Shown in pieces: positions 9,739-17,936 of a DNA stretch of 22,359 nt. The stretch is from Stereocaulon alpinum (Eukaryota > Ascomycota > Lecanoromycetes > Lecanorales > Stereocaulaceae). The DNA lies in assembly GCA_018257865.1 (NCBI GenBank), contig JAEUBA010000222.1, positions 1-22,359 on the forward strand. The letters run 5' to 3'. Each line of letters begins with the position of its first letter. Positions within the stretch are counted from its first letter, which is position 1. The notes under the pieces were generated by a model that saw nothing but the letters and a program-made list of their open reading frames with translations, had not been told where the DNA came from and did not search any database. A program made the translations under genes and the position numbers.

Positions 9739-10103
9739 TGTTACGGGTCTAAGCGTGATAAGGAATATACTAGGCGGGGTTACCTAAGGACCGTTACTAG
9801 GTGACTAGTCGTAAGTACTCGCAGTAATTATAGGGTACGACTACTACGTCTGTAGCAACTAGTCGTAATAGTCGTAATAGTTATAGGGTACGATTAGGGT
9901 ATCTTAGAAAAGTATAGGGTTCTTCCCTTAAATATATAAGGAAGGGTTTTCCTTTAGTAGAATATTTTCTTATCTCCTTATATTTAACTTATATAATAGA
10001 GAGGAGTCTTAGCTAAAGATAATTTAATAACTATCTATCTCTATTACCTTCTTACTTAATATATTATATAATTTACCCGTAGGAGTTAAACTACCCCGTT
10101 ATA
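9739..10103 (+). repeat. Ty3/gypsy 5' LTR (365 bp)
   Basis: It starts TGTTACGGG and ends CCCCGTTATA (CCCGTTACA before RIP), with gag-like sequence downstream, so it is a 5' LTR. Its last 173 bases (9931-10103), including AATATATAAGGAAGG (a possible TATA box), match the solo LTR 16721-16895, while the first part is unrelated beyond the first 10 bases. No target duplication can be checked because the 3' LTR is absent. Confidence 0.8.
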
Positions 10104-10443
10104 CTTTAAATACCCTTCTTTAGACTATATAGTATAAGTACTTCTAGTTCCGTCTAGGGTGACTAGTAATAAGGTTTAAAGGAACTACGAAATACTTTAT
10201 TAGGAGAAGTTAGCGCTATTCCTAAGTAAGGAATTAAGGTTAGTAAAAGTAGAATAAAGTTACCTACCCCTACTAAGTTCTTAGGCTGAAAAGGCGACTT
10301 AGATTCGTTCCTTAAGTAGGTCGACCTATATATAGCGTTTAATATATCGGTATTTTAGACGGCTAAAGCGAGGAACGTATTTTACCTATTATACCTTAAA
10401 GGCGACGTAGCGGCGGCGCTTAAACCCTAGTTAAAAGAGTACC
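10104..10443 (+). pseudogene. Gypsy gag N-terminal fragment
   Basis: After about 190 bp of untranslated or N-terminal sequence, the frame from 10278 reads GDLDSFLK*VDLYIAFN, then YLLYLKGDVAAALKP*LKEYL. This matches the capsid (retrotransposon gag) domain of fungal gypsy elements, where the stops are Gln/Trp codons hit by RIP. The fragment ends abruptly at the TTAA tail of LINE-2, which was inserted here. The rest of the gypsy element was not found in the window. Confidence 0.75.
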
Positions 10444-11085
10444 TTAATTAATTAATTAATTTATTTATACGCCTATTCTAGTATCTATATATACTAATAA
10501 GGGTATTCTTTTATATAATAGTTACTCTTTCTAGCTAAAAACTTTCGCTTATTAGCTTACCTATTACTCTACTCTACTTATCTAACCTTACTACTAAGCT
10601 TTATAATACTAGTAACTATAATCTCTCTTACCCTACTAAACCTTATAATACTTTAGTAGCTCTACTACCTTTAGCTTTACCTTATACTTAGGCTTCTTTA
10701 TCTTTAGGGTTTTTATTATTAGTTCTACTTTAATAAGGAATCTAGACTAGGAAAGCTATTCCTTAGTAAGTTAATACTATATTAGAAATCCTAATTAGAC
10801 TAGCTATCTTATTACTACCCTTATACTATTAACTTTAGCTAGTATAGTCCTAATATTATAAGTCCCTACCTCTTTAATAAATTCCCTTTAAGTATTACTA
10901 AGCTTTAGGTAGTATAGGAGAATATATTTTATATTCTAATTTTTTTAATTATAGTTATAGCGAGCGCTACGAATCCTTAGTACTTTTATTTTATATAAAA
11001 AGTAGTTAAACTTATTCTTATTACTTTAGAGTTAAACTATTATTAAGCTTTCTACCTTCCTTAGTTTTAGGTAGTAGTTATACCT
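10444..11085 (-). mobile_element. LINE-2: 3' end of a minus-strand Tad1-type LINE
   Basis: It starts with the (TTAA)n tail at 10444-10460, followed by the complement of the conserved LINE 3' end, and extends through the ORF2 C-terminal region. It preserves the uninterrupted site of the copia-2 insertion (CTTAT at 10820-10824). Compared with LINE-1 and LINE-3 it lacks about 45 bp near 10520. At about 11086 it passes abruptly into the middle of copia-3 without an LTR, which points to a deletion junction. It is probably the same LINE as 12651-12881 and 17937-19636. Confidence 0.8.
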
Positions 11086-11987
11086 AGTTCTATATAATAG
11101 ATCTTAGGCTATATAGCTATTACCTAGGGATAATAGTTACCTAAAACCGCTAATAACGAACGCTACGACTAGGCTAAGAGGCCTATATTAAGAAAGTACT
11201 TTAGGACTTTAGCCTCTAAGAATATAAAGAAATTATAACCCCTATAGAGATAACTTACTATCTAGAAAAAGCTCCTAACGGTTTCTAAGCTAATACCTAA
11301 GACTAACTACTATATTAGAAGGCTATTAGGTTACTAATATATATAATACTAGGGACTTAACCTAATATTATATACCCCGTATTAGTAGTTAGCTGCTATA
11401 GTATAAACCTAATATAAGCTTATTAGCGTGCGGTTAAACGAATCTTCTAATATCTTAAGTTAATAACTAAATACTAATTAATATTCTTAGGACTAATTTA
11501 GGTACTAACGGGCTATACTAACTCTAATTAGGCGGGAGACTGCGATACGCGCTAATCTACTTTAGGGTATATCTTTAATATAGATAGTAGGGCTATTAGC
11601 TAGTTATCTAAGCGATAACCTATTATAGCCCTTTCTACCTATAAGGCTAAATATATTAGTTAGACCTTAGCGTCTAAGGAAGTAGTATAGCTTTAAAACC
11701 TACTAAGGTAGCTTAAGCCTAGTAGCTAGAAACCTCAAGTAGTAATTATCTATAAGGATAATTAAGGCGTAATCGCCCTTATAAAGAATCCGGAATTCTA
11801 TACTTATAGTAAGTATATCGATATACGCTACTACTTTATTAAGGAGTAAGTTACTAATAGTACGGTAGATCTCCGCTATATACCTACTAAGTATTAAGTC
11901 GCTAATAGGCTTACTAAACCCCTCTATAAGGATAAGTTTATAGAGTTCCGTAATAACTTAGGCTTAGAATATATTACCTAAGGTAGA
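11086..11987 (+). pseudogene. copia-3 RT end and RNase H remnant
   Basis: Translation through stops gives the post-active-site part of copia RT, then RNase H with GYTNSN*AGD (about 11512-11541) and a final block LTKPLYKDKFIEFRNNLGLEYI ending near 11980. The corresponding functional family reads GYTDADWAGD; the Asp-to-Asn and Trp-to-stop changes are transitions. The YVDD segment is lost with the truncated 5' side. A TAA at about 11982 may be the original stop. Confidence 0.8.
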
Positions 11988-11993
11988 GCTTTA

Positions 11994-12147
11994 GTAGGAG
12001 TAGCTACTTAGATCTAGTAGGAGTAACTACCTAGCTCTAGTAGGAGTAGCTACCTAGATCTAGTAGAAGTAGCTACTTAGATCTAGTAGGAGTAACTACC
12101 TAGCTCTAGTAGGAGTAGCTACCTAGATCTAGTAGGAGTATCCCTAA
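11994..12147 (+). repeat. 23-bp minisatellite, six units in two 69-bp blocks
   Basis: Units start at 11994, 12017, 12040, 12063, 12086 and 12109, with a partial unit at 12132; the period is exactly 23 bp (GTAGGAGTAGCTAC.TAG..CTA). Variants run A-B-C-A'-B-C, so the array is a duplicated 69-bp triplet with one G/A difference between A and A'. It lies after the RNase H frame. Confidence 0.9.
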
Positions 12148-12520
12148 GGATCGCGCGCGAGTACTACTTAATTAGGGCTACTATACCCGGATTATCCCTA
12201 AAGCTATTATTATACTTTATAGTATCTATTAACCCTATATACTACCTAACTACTTATTAGTAAGAAATTAGTATATATAAGCTAATAGCGAAAATAAAAA
12301 TTTAAATAATTATATCTTATTATTTTCTAGAAAGTTTTAGTAGTAATAGTAAAAGATAAGCTCTGCTATCCTACTAAATACTAAGTATTTAAGGTAAAAT
12401 CCTACTAAGTAACGGGTTATTAAGGTAAAAAGCAGTTATAACTAGCGTATAGTAAATTAGTTGTTTTAACGGACTATAATTTAATTATTTAGTATTTAGC
12501 GTACTATATTTAAGTAGGAG
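12148..12520 (+). other. copia-3 3' non-coding region
   Basis: Non-coding sequence between the minisatellite and the 3' LTR, homologous to 3390-3760 (complement) and to 540-890. It ends in the purine tract AAGTAGGAG at 12512-12520. No gene is visible. Confidence 0.6.
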
Positions 12521-12650
12521 TATTAGAATTCGGGTATTCGTATACTAAGCCTTAGTATTAATAACTAAGACTTAGTACTAACCCTTATTTATATCTTATA
12601 TAGTCGCACTTAGCTAGATAATTAAGTATTCTACCTATTACATTTTAATA
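12521..12650 (+). repeat. copia-3 3' LTR (130 bp)
   Basis: It begins TATTAGAATTCGGG and ends CATTTTAATA (..AACA before RIP). It is homologous to the copia-2 LTRs in reverse complement, with mainly transition differences. Confidence 0.9.
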
Positions 12651-12881
12651 TTCTACCCCCTAGTTATTAGGATCTATCCTCTTATTTATATAGAAATACG
12701 TCTTAACCTCTAAGTCTCCCCTATAGGCTAGGTAGAATCTACTTATACTTATATTATATAAGGTACTATTTATTAGATTAAATACTAGCTCTTAGATCGC
12801 TAATACGTCTATATCTTTTATATTATTATTTTTAAGAAGTAGTACTATTACTATATCCTTCTTCCTCTATATATTATACTA
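12651..12881 (-). pseudogene. LINE-4 endonuclease N-terminal fragment (start of ORF2)
   Basis: Minus-strand translation from 12880 reads VQYNI*RKKDIV, then DIDVLAI*ELVFN, then FYLAYRGDLE and TYFYINKRIDPNN. This is the N-terminus of the apurinic-type endonuclease of Tad1-family ORF2 proteins (family LQYN...., AIQEPW, F.L.Y, INKR.DPNSW), with the catalytic Glu codon GAG still present. It is cut by the pogo element at 12881 and by copia-3 at 12650. The enzyme would nick target DNA for target-primed reverse transcription; this copy cannot. Confidence 0.75.
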
Positions 12882-12932
12882 ACAGGGTTTACTACTATTT
12901 TGACCGGTACTACTACTTTAGGCTATTACTAG
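12882..12932 (+). repeat. pogo-type element left TIR (51 bp)
   Basis: It starts ACAGGGTTTACTACTA and is the reverse complement of 17886-17936 except for position 2 (C against T, a RIP change). Weaker similarity continues inward (CTCCTTAAT on both sides). Confidence 0.92.
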
Positions 12933-13051
12933 CAAATACCACCTCCTTAATTTAATATATTAATCCACTACACCGTATTAATTCAACTATATTAGTTATA
13001 GGCCTTCTAGATAACTACCTAAACTACCTCCCTATCGATAGATAAGGTCCC

Positions 13052-13075
13052 CCGCCGCCGCCGCCGCCGCCGCCG
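13052..13075. repeat. (CCG)8 microsatellite
   Basis: Eight uninterrupted CCG triplets in otherwise AT-rich DNA. CpG steps are not the preferred RIP target, so the run could survive. Confidence 0.95.
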
Positions 13076-13298
13076 CTAGCACCCTAGCGCGCAAAGCCGA
13101 ATCCTACGCCTATATAACTATCCCTATAACCTGAATTTAAAATTTCAACTCTACTGTAATATCCACCTATAAAATTCTAATACTATAATTAAATAGTTGA
13201 CTACTAGTTAGATAATAGTCTTTATTTGGTTAGTATTCGGTTTATATTTGGTTATAACAACGTTAGAATATCTCTTCCTAAAACTAATAACCGTTGCA

Positions 13299-13391
13299 GT
13301 TGGTAAACGGTTATAGTTAGTAGACGGTTAGTAGATAGTTGGAAAGGTTAGTAGACGGTTAGTAAATAGTTAGTAGACGGTTAGTAAACAG
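13299..13391 (+). repeat. 11-bp minisatellite GTTAGTAGACG
   Basis: About eight degenerate units of GTTAGTAGACG / GTTAGTAAATA / GTTGGTAAACG. Several unit differences are G/A transitions, and two units are irregular in length. Confidence 0.8.
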
Positions 13392-13420
13392 TTAATTAAT
13401 AATTAATAAACTATCTAGGT

Positions 13421-13783
13421 ATTACTAATATTACTAGTGCTACTAGATGTTACTGATATTACTAGATATAATATTACTAGTATTATAGGTATTGCTGATG
13501 TTGCTGGATATTACAGGTATTATAGGTGTTATAGGTACTATAGGATATTACAGGTATTGCTAATGTTGCTGGATATTGCAGGTATTGCTGATATTACTAA
13601 TATTACTAGATATTACAGGTGTTGCAGGTATTGCAGGTGCTGCAGGATATTGTAGGTGTTACTAATATTGCTAATATTACTAGATATTGCAGGTGCTGCT
13701 AATATTACTAGATATTACAGGTGCTACTAATGTTACTGGAGTTACTGGAGTTGCTGGAGTTACTGGAGTTACTAGATATTGCT
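13421..13783 (+). repeat. Degenerate 9/10-bp array (RTTRCTRRT, TATTACAGGT)
   Basis: A triplet-based array mixing 9-bp units (such as ATTGCTGAT, GTTGCTGGA, ATTACTAAT) with 10-bp units TATTACAGGT or TATTGCAGGT. The last part is a run of GTTACTGGA/GTTGCTGGA. Many units differ by G/A or C/T, as partial RIP would give, yet many TG and CA steps remain. The period creates a stop-poor frame over 13437-13655; its Tyr/Arg/Ile/Leu-rich translation has no gene-like features. Confidence 0.85.
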
Positions 13784-13785
13784 TT

Positions 13786-13826
13786 ATAGTTAGGGTTATA
13801 GTTAGGGTTGCAGTTAGGGTTATATA
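13786..13826 (+). repeat. Three telomere-like 12-mers (ATAGTTAGGGTT)
   Basis: Three units containing GTTAGGGTT, separated by TATA/TGCA. The TTAGGG core is the telomere repeat of most filamentous fungi, but the 12-bp period and the neighbouring arrays favour a local minisatellite. Confidence 0.7.
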
Positions 13827-15332
13827 ACCGTTGTCTAATAGTTATAAAATTATTAATAGTTCTTATAGTTTTAGAACGGTTATATTCTAGTATTAATAGC
13901 GTTTTAGAACTAGTATATACTTAAATTAGTTAAATAACTATATTAAACTTATATTATAACGAGATTAATTCTTAGTAAAGAGCCTATATAGTAACTACTC
14001 GGAAGCGTAGCTACTATATACGCGTTAACGCCTAGAAAGCCTCTAATCTAATATCCCTAAGACGGAGAATATACCCCGGCGCCGTTATTATATATTATAT
14101 AGAGGGAAGGCTTCCTAGTGTTAGTAGAGTTAAGAATTAACTATATATAGGTAGGCTAGGATAATTTAGTAGTATCCTATATAAGATAAAAACTCTATAC
14201 TAGAAGCAGGGGAAGAATTACTAGTAGGGGTTAAGGTATATAAGATAAAGAAATAACGCTACTAGAGACCTATACTAAGTCCTATATCTCTACTAAGTCC
14301 TACCTTTTTACTAAGTTCTATGTCTCTACTAGAAATACTATATCTTTACTATATACGCTATATCTAACTATATTACTAACGCTACTATATCCTCTAAGTT
14401 CTCTACTAATAAGAAGTCTACTGCGGAGACCCTTAATATAATTCGTAATATATTTAATACTTATTATATCAGCTGCGGGTAAACTAACGAAATTAACCGC
14501 CTTCCTTAGTAGCTATTATTTAATACTAACGATAATTTAGGTTAACCTGCTACTTAGATACCTTAAGAAGATACTGTTAAAGAGATCCCCCGTACTAATT
14601 TTACTAGTAACGTTAATAGCGTTAATTTAGACCTCTCTAATAATAAGGGTTTTCTCCTAGATTTACTCCTAAAGGATATTAATAGATCTACTATCTAAAA
14701 ATCTATAATAATTAATACTACTAACGGTGTTATTATTCCTAACTCTCTACGCCTTCCTCCTACTAGTTGATAATATCTAAGACCCTAGGTAATCTTCTAT
14801 AGTATAGAATATAAGGTTAATCACCGCCTAGACGACTAGCCTTCTAGAAACTATCCTACGGAAGAATAGTCTAAAGACTGCGAGATTAAGGCTAAGAAAA
14901 TAAAGATCTAGGTAGCGCTATACTATAGTACTCTTCTTAATACAGCTAAGATATAAGGTGACTAGGAAAACGTCCTATATATTTAGTAGTTAATCTCTAT
15001 TAGCGAAACTTTATACTACGACCTCCTACTCTATTATAATTATATTAAGTCTGATTAGCCTATTAAAGACGTCTTATAATAATAGGAAATCGGGTTATAT
15101 AAGCTTTACTAGGTCGAGTAGGCTTATAGTAACTCTTATAGGGCTTCTTTATTAAATATCCTCTTATCTCCGCCCCTTTCCTCTCTATTTAAGCTATAAT
15201 ATATTAAGCCGTTACCTAAGGCTATCCGCCTCGCTAAGGCGGTAGAATTAATTAAGGAGAAGGAATTATTACTACGACTAGCAGCCGAACTTTATTATAT
15301 TAATCGAAATATAATTAAAGGACGTATATAAG

Positions 15333-15453
15333 GTATATAACCCTAATATATCTTCTCCGCCTTTTTTACCTATAAAACGCGGAGAATCTATAAGGTTTTA
15401 ACCTTTCTATATATCTTATTTTAACCTATTCTATTACTAATTTTATAAAAAAG
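15333..15453 (+). other. Probable 121-bp intron in the transposase
   Basis: It starts GTATAT and ends AAG, with TACTAAT (branch-point-like) at 15435-15441, 12 bases before the acceptor AG. Removing 121 nt converts the frame of the upstream psq-like segment exactly into the frame of the CENP-B/DDE segment. Splicing itself is an inference. Confidence 0.6.
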
Positions 15454-16537
15454 GCGCGCGTTCTATAATAATATACGGGGTTAATTAACGTATACTAACC
15501 GAAGAAGAAGAGGTAGCCCTCTTAAATTTTATTAACAACTATACCGAACTTAGCTTTCTACCTTATATAAAGATAATCCGCGAGAAGATTTAGCTTATCC
15601 TAAAAGACCGTCCTATATAGCCTAAGGTCTATAATATAGGGAAGTATTTTATAACTCGTTTTCTTAACTAATATCCTAACTACTATACTAAATTCCTAAG
15701 ATCCCTAGACGCTGATCGATAGTAGAATACTAATAAGGATATACTCTAAGATTAGTTTAAACTCTTCTAAAGGACTTATAATTAATACGGGATCCCCTTA
15801 AGTAATATCTTTAATATAGATAAGAAGGGCTTTATAATAGGGGTATATAGTAAGATCTATAAAGTTATTATTCGTAAGACTAGTAAGGGATCCTTAGTAT
15901 ATTCTAGTAACTATATATAGACGACTACTATTAAGTATTACTTAACTAAAGGTAATATAATTTAACTAATAATAATCTTTCTAAGAAAGCTAATTATAAA
16001 GTCCTAGGAGAGAGCTTTTCCGTAAGCAACTTTCGGAGTTAGCGATAACGGTTAGACTAATAGTTAATATAGTCTCTACTAGCTTAAAGAGGTATTCGAT
16101 CCTTAGACCTATTATCTTATAGGACCTCGTATACTATTAATAGACGGTTATTCGTCTTATATTAGTCTAGGTTTTATCGAATATTACTAGGCGTATAATA
16201 TTATCCCCCTTTACCTACCGCCTTATACTACCTACTTCTTGTAACTACTAGATATAGGTTACTTCGGGCCCTTAGGGACTGCCTATAGAAGATAACTAGA
16301 AGCTCGAAATAAGACTAGTTAGGTTTTTATTACTAAAACCGACTTTCTAAGTTTCTTAGTATATACGCGGCAGGAGGCCTTTACTTAATAAAATATTATA
16401 TCTACTTAGAGTAAGAGTAGTAGGTCTATTATATTATCCTATAAATATACTTAACTAACCTTCTATTATAGGTCTTTATCCTCTCGATCCTTAAAAGCCC
16501 CTTAAATAAATAATCCTAGCAAAAAATCTAAATACTA

Positions 16538-16895
16538 TGTTACGGGTAACCCCGCAAGGTCACGGGCAAGGCACGTGACAGGGTTAGTAGGTAAAAGGAC
16601 TATTAGGAGAGGACCTAGTAATATAGGTAATCCGGGACGTATCAGGCAGATTATAGAGTGATATAGGAGATATAGGGCCAGATTACTCAGATTAGGCTAG
16701 GGCTTAGTATAATTAAGGTGAATATATAAGGAAGGGTTTTCCTTTAGCAGAATATTTCTTATCTCCTTTATATTCAACTTATATAATAGAGAGGAGTCTT
16801 AGCTAAAGATACTTTAACGACTATCTATCTCTATTACCTTCTAGTACTCAATACACTATATAATTTACCCGCAGGAGTTAAACCCCCCCGTTATA
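16538..16895 (+). mobile_element. Gypsy solo LTR (358 bp) inside the transposase
   Basis: It starts TGTTACGGGTAACCCCG and ends CCCCGTTATA, and is flanked by a perfect 5-bp duplication TACTA (16533-16537 and 16896-16900) with no internal region, so it is a solo LTR left by LTR-LTR recombination. Its 3' half matches the gypsy LTR 9931-10103. It keeps many CA/TG steps in its first 180 bp, so it was less affected by RIP than its surroundings. With its duplication it adds 363 bp, a multiple of three. Confidence 0.92.
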
Positions 16896-17660
16896 TACTA
16901 TAAAAACTCTAATATCTACTACCTAATATCTATCTCCTATATTTTCTTCCTCCCTATATACTATATTAACTAGTACGCCTTAGGACTAATAAAATACCTA
17001 TAAACTCCTTATAATAAACGTACTTTCTACTCCTAGGACTTATAATAAGTAGGAGGCGCTATATAACCTATTACTTAAGGGAATTAGAAAGCCTAATAAT
17101 AAGCTAAGGATCGAAAAAATCTATAAAAGTATATATATACTATTTACCGACCGCCTCCTTTTATAAGATACTAATTATATACTATTTAAAGCTAATCTCT
17201 CTAAGGAAGAATATAAGCGCAAGCGAAATAACCCTTTAAGTTAGACTTCTTTCGGGACTGCGTTTAGAAGAGTACTTATACTAGTAATAGTAAGAGAGTA
17301 CTATTAAAAGGAAGCTAAAGATAAGGCTATAGCTGTAGTAAAAACGGAGCTTATCTAAGTAAGGAAGCTTACTACTTCTATTAAGAAGGAAGATTTCGCT
17401 ACCCGTAAGGCTATAATAGCTATAGATAGATAGCGACGTCTTATTACTAAAATAGGTAAGTAATATATAATTAAAGTATAAGCTTAGATCGCTATAGTTA
17501 AGAAATAATAAGTTGCTAAGTAAAAGAAGTATACTATAGAGGAAAAGGACTGCTAGCGAGTACTCTAAGTAAGTATACTACCGCTAGTTAAGTATTAATA
17601 AGAGGATTAATAAGAGGAGAGGTCTACTATACTAATTATATTAATCTAAGACTCTACTGT

Positions 17661-17885
17661 ATATAATTAGGAGGCGGAGTTAGTGGATCTGAGCAAAAAG
17701 GTCTAATAGTAGGTAATTTCGTAGGGTAGTTAGCGGCGGCGATAGTAAGGGTAATAGTCGTAGGCGGAAGTTATAACTATATAGGGACCTTAAGTTATAT
17801 ATATTTTATTATTCTAGCTATTTAGATCTTTAAGCGATCGATAATTAGTTATTTAAAATATAATATTAAGGAGTTAGTATTTTTA
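17661..17885 (+). other. pogo element 3' non-coding region
   Basis: Sequence between the transposase C-terminus and the right TIR. It includes a GCGGCGGCGATAG stretch that keeps CpG. No gene or clear terminator was recognised. Confidence 0.5.
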
Positions 17886-17936
17886 CTAGTAATAGCCTAA
17901 AGTAGTAGTACCGGTCAAAATAGTAGTAAACCCTAT
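17886..17936 (-). repeat. pogo-type element right TIR (51 bp)
   Basis: Reverse complement of 12882-12932 with a single mismatch; it is followed by TA at 17937-17938. Confidence 0.92.

Larger units (their letters stand above)
11086..12650 (+). mobile_element. copia-3: 5'-truncated copia retrotransposon
   Basis: Plus-strand 3' part of the same family as copia-2 (inverted relative to 3248-4725). It runs from the end of the RT region through RNase H, a minisatellite and a complete 3' LTR. The left end is a truncation inside pol, joined to LINE-2. After the LTR comes TTCTA (12651-12655), and the LINE endonuclease sequence starts there, so the original insertion was in the LINE ORF2. Confidence 0.85.
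12933..14416. other. 5' segment of the pogo element with tandem repeats, no gene
   Basis: About 1.5 kb between the left TIR and the first coding-like frame. It holds a CCG run, an 11-bp minisatellite, a 9-bp-based array and telomere-like 12-mers (listed separately). CA and TG steps are common from 12883 to about 13840, unlike the rest of the window, and become rare again after that. From 13850 to 14416 I see nothing recognisable. The 72-codon open frame at 13437-13655 is a by-product of the repeat. Confidence 0.6.
14417..17660 (+). pseudogene. Fot1/pogo DD35D transposase pseudogene
   Basis: Conceptual translation, ignoring RIP stops, shows a psq-like helix-turn-helix at about 15230-15332 (RLAKAVELIKEKELLLRLAAEL....IKGR), a frame change explained by a 121-bp intron, a CENP-B/Tc5-like helix-turn-helix at about 15490-15740 (LTEEEEVALLNFI), and a DDE_1 domain at about 15760-16480. 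The three Asp are present in one frame: 15819-15821 (N-I-D-K-K-G-F, family DE), 16143-16145 (I-D-G-Y-S-S) and 16251-16253 (L-D-I-G-Y-F-G-P-L), the last two 35 residues apart. A solo LTR interrupts it at 16538. The Lys/Arg/Glu-rich C-terminus (about 17077-17650) is in a frame shifted by +1 near 17080. The in-frame part 14417-15230 may be an N-terminal extension or another gene. Confidence 0.8.
12882..17936 (+). mobile_element. 5055-bp Fot1/pogo-type DNA transposon, RIP-decayed
   Basis: It is bounded by 51-bp terminal inverted repeats (12882-12932 and 17886-17936, one mismatch) and by TA on each side (12880-12881, 17937-17938), the Tc1/mariner-pogo target duplication. The interior encodes a plus-strand DD35D transposase with two helix-turn-helix regions and carries a solo LTR. 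Fot1/pogo elements are usually about 2 kb; after removing the 363 bp of LTR and duplication this one is still about 4.7 kb, mostly because of a long 5' segment. It was inserted in a minus-strand LINE near the ORF1/ORF2 junction. Confidence 0.85.

Noticed and set aside
9739..10103. Second solo LTR
   Set aside because: The flanks GCTAG and CTTTA do not form a duplication, and gag-like sequence follows, so it is better read as a 5' LTR of a truncated element.
11994..12147. CRISPR-like array
   Set aside because: The 23-bp units are contiguous with no spacers, and the context is a eukaryotic copia element.
13437..13655. The 72-codon open frame with a Tyr/Arg/Ile/Leu-rich product
   Set aside because: It lies wholly inside the 9/10-bp tandem array, whose period avoids stops; the translation is low-complexity with no domain, and there is no gene context.
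13786..13826. Interstitial telomere or chromosome-end scar
   Set aside because: Only three TTAGGG cores with a 12-bp period; they continue an adjacent minisatellite, and similar degenerate arrays precede them.
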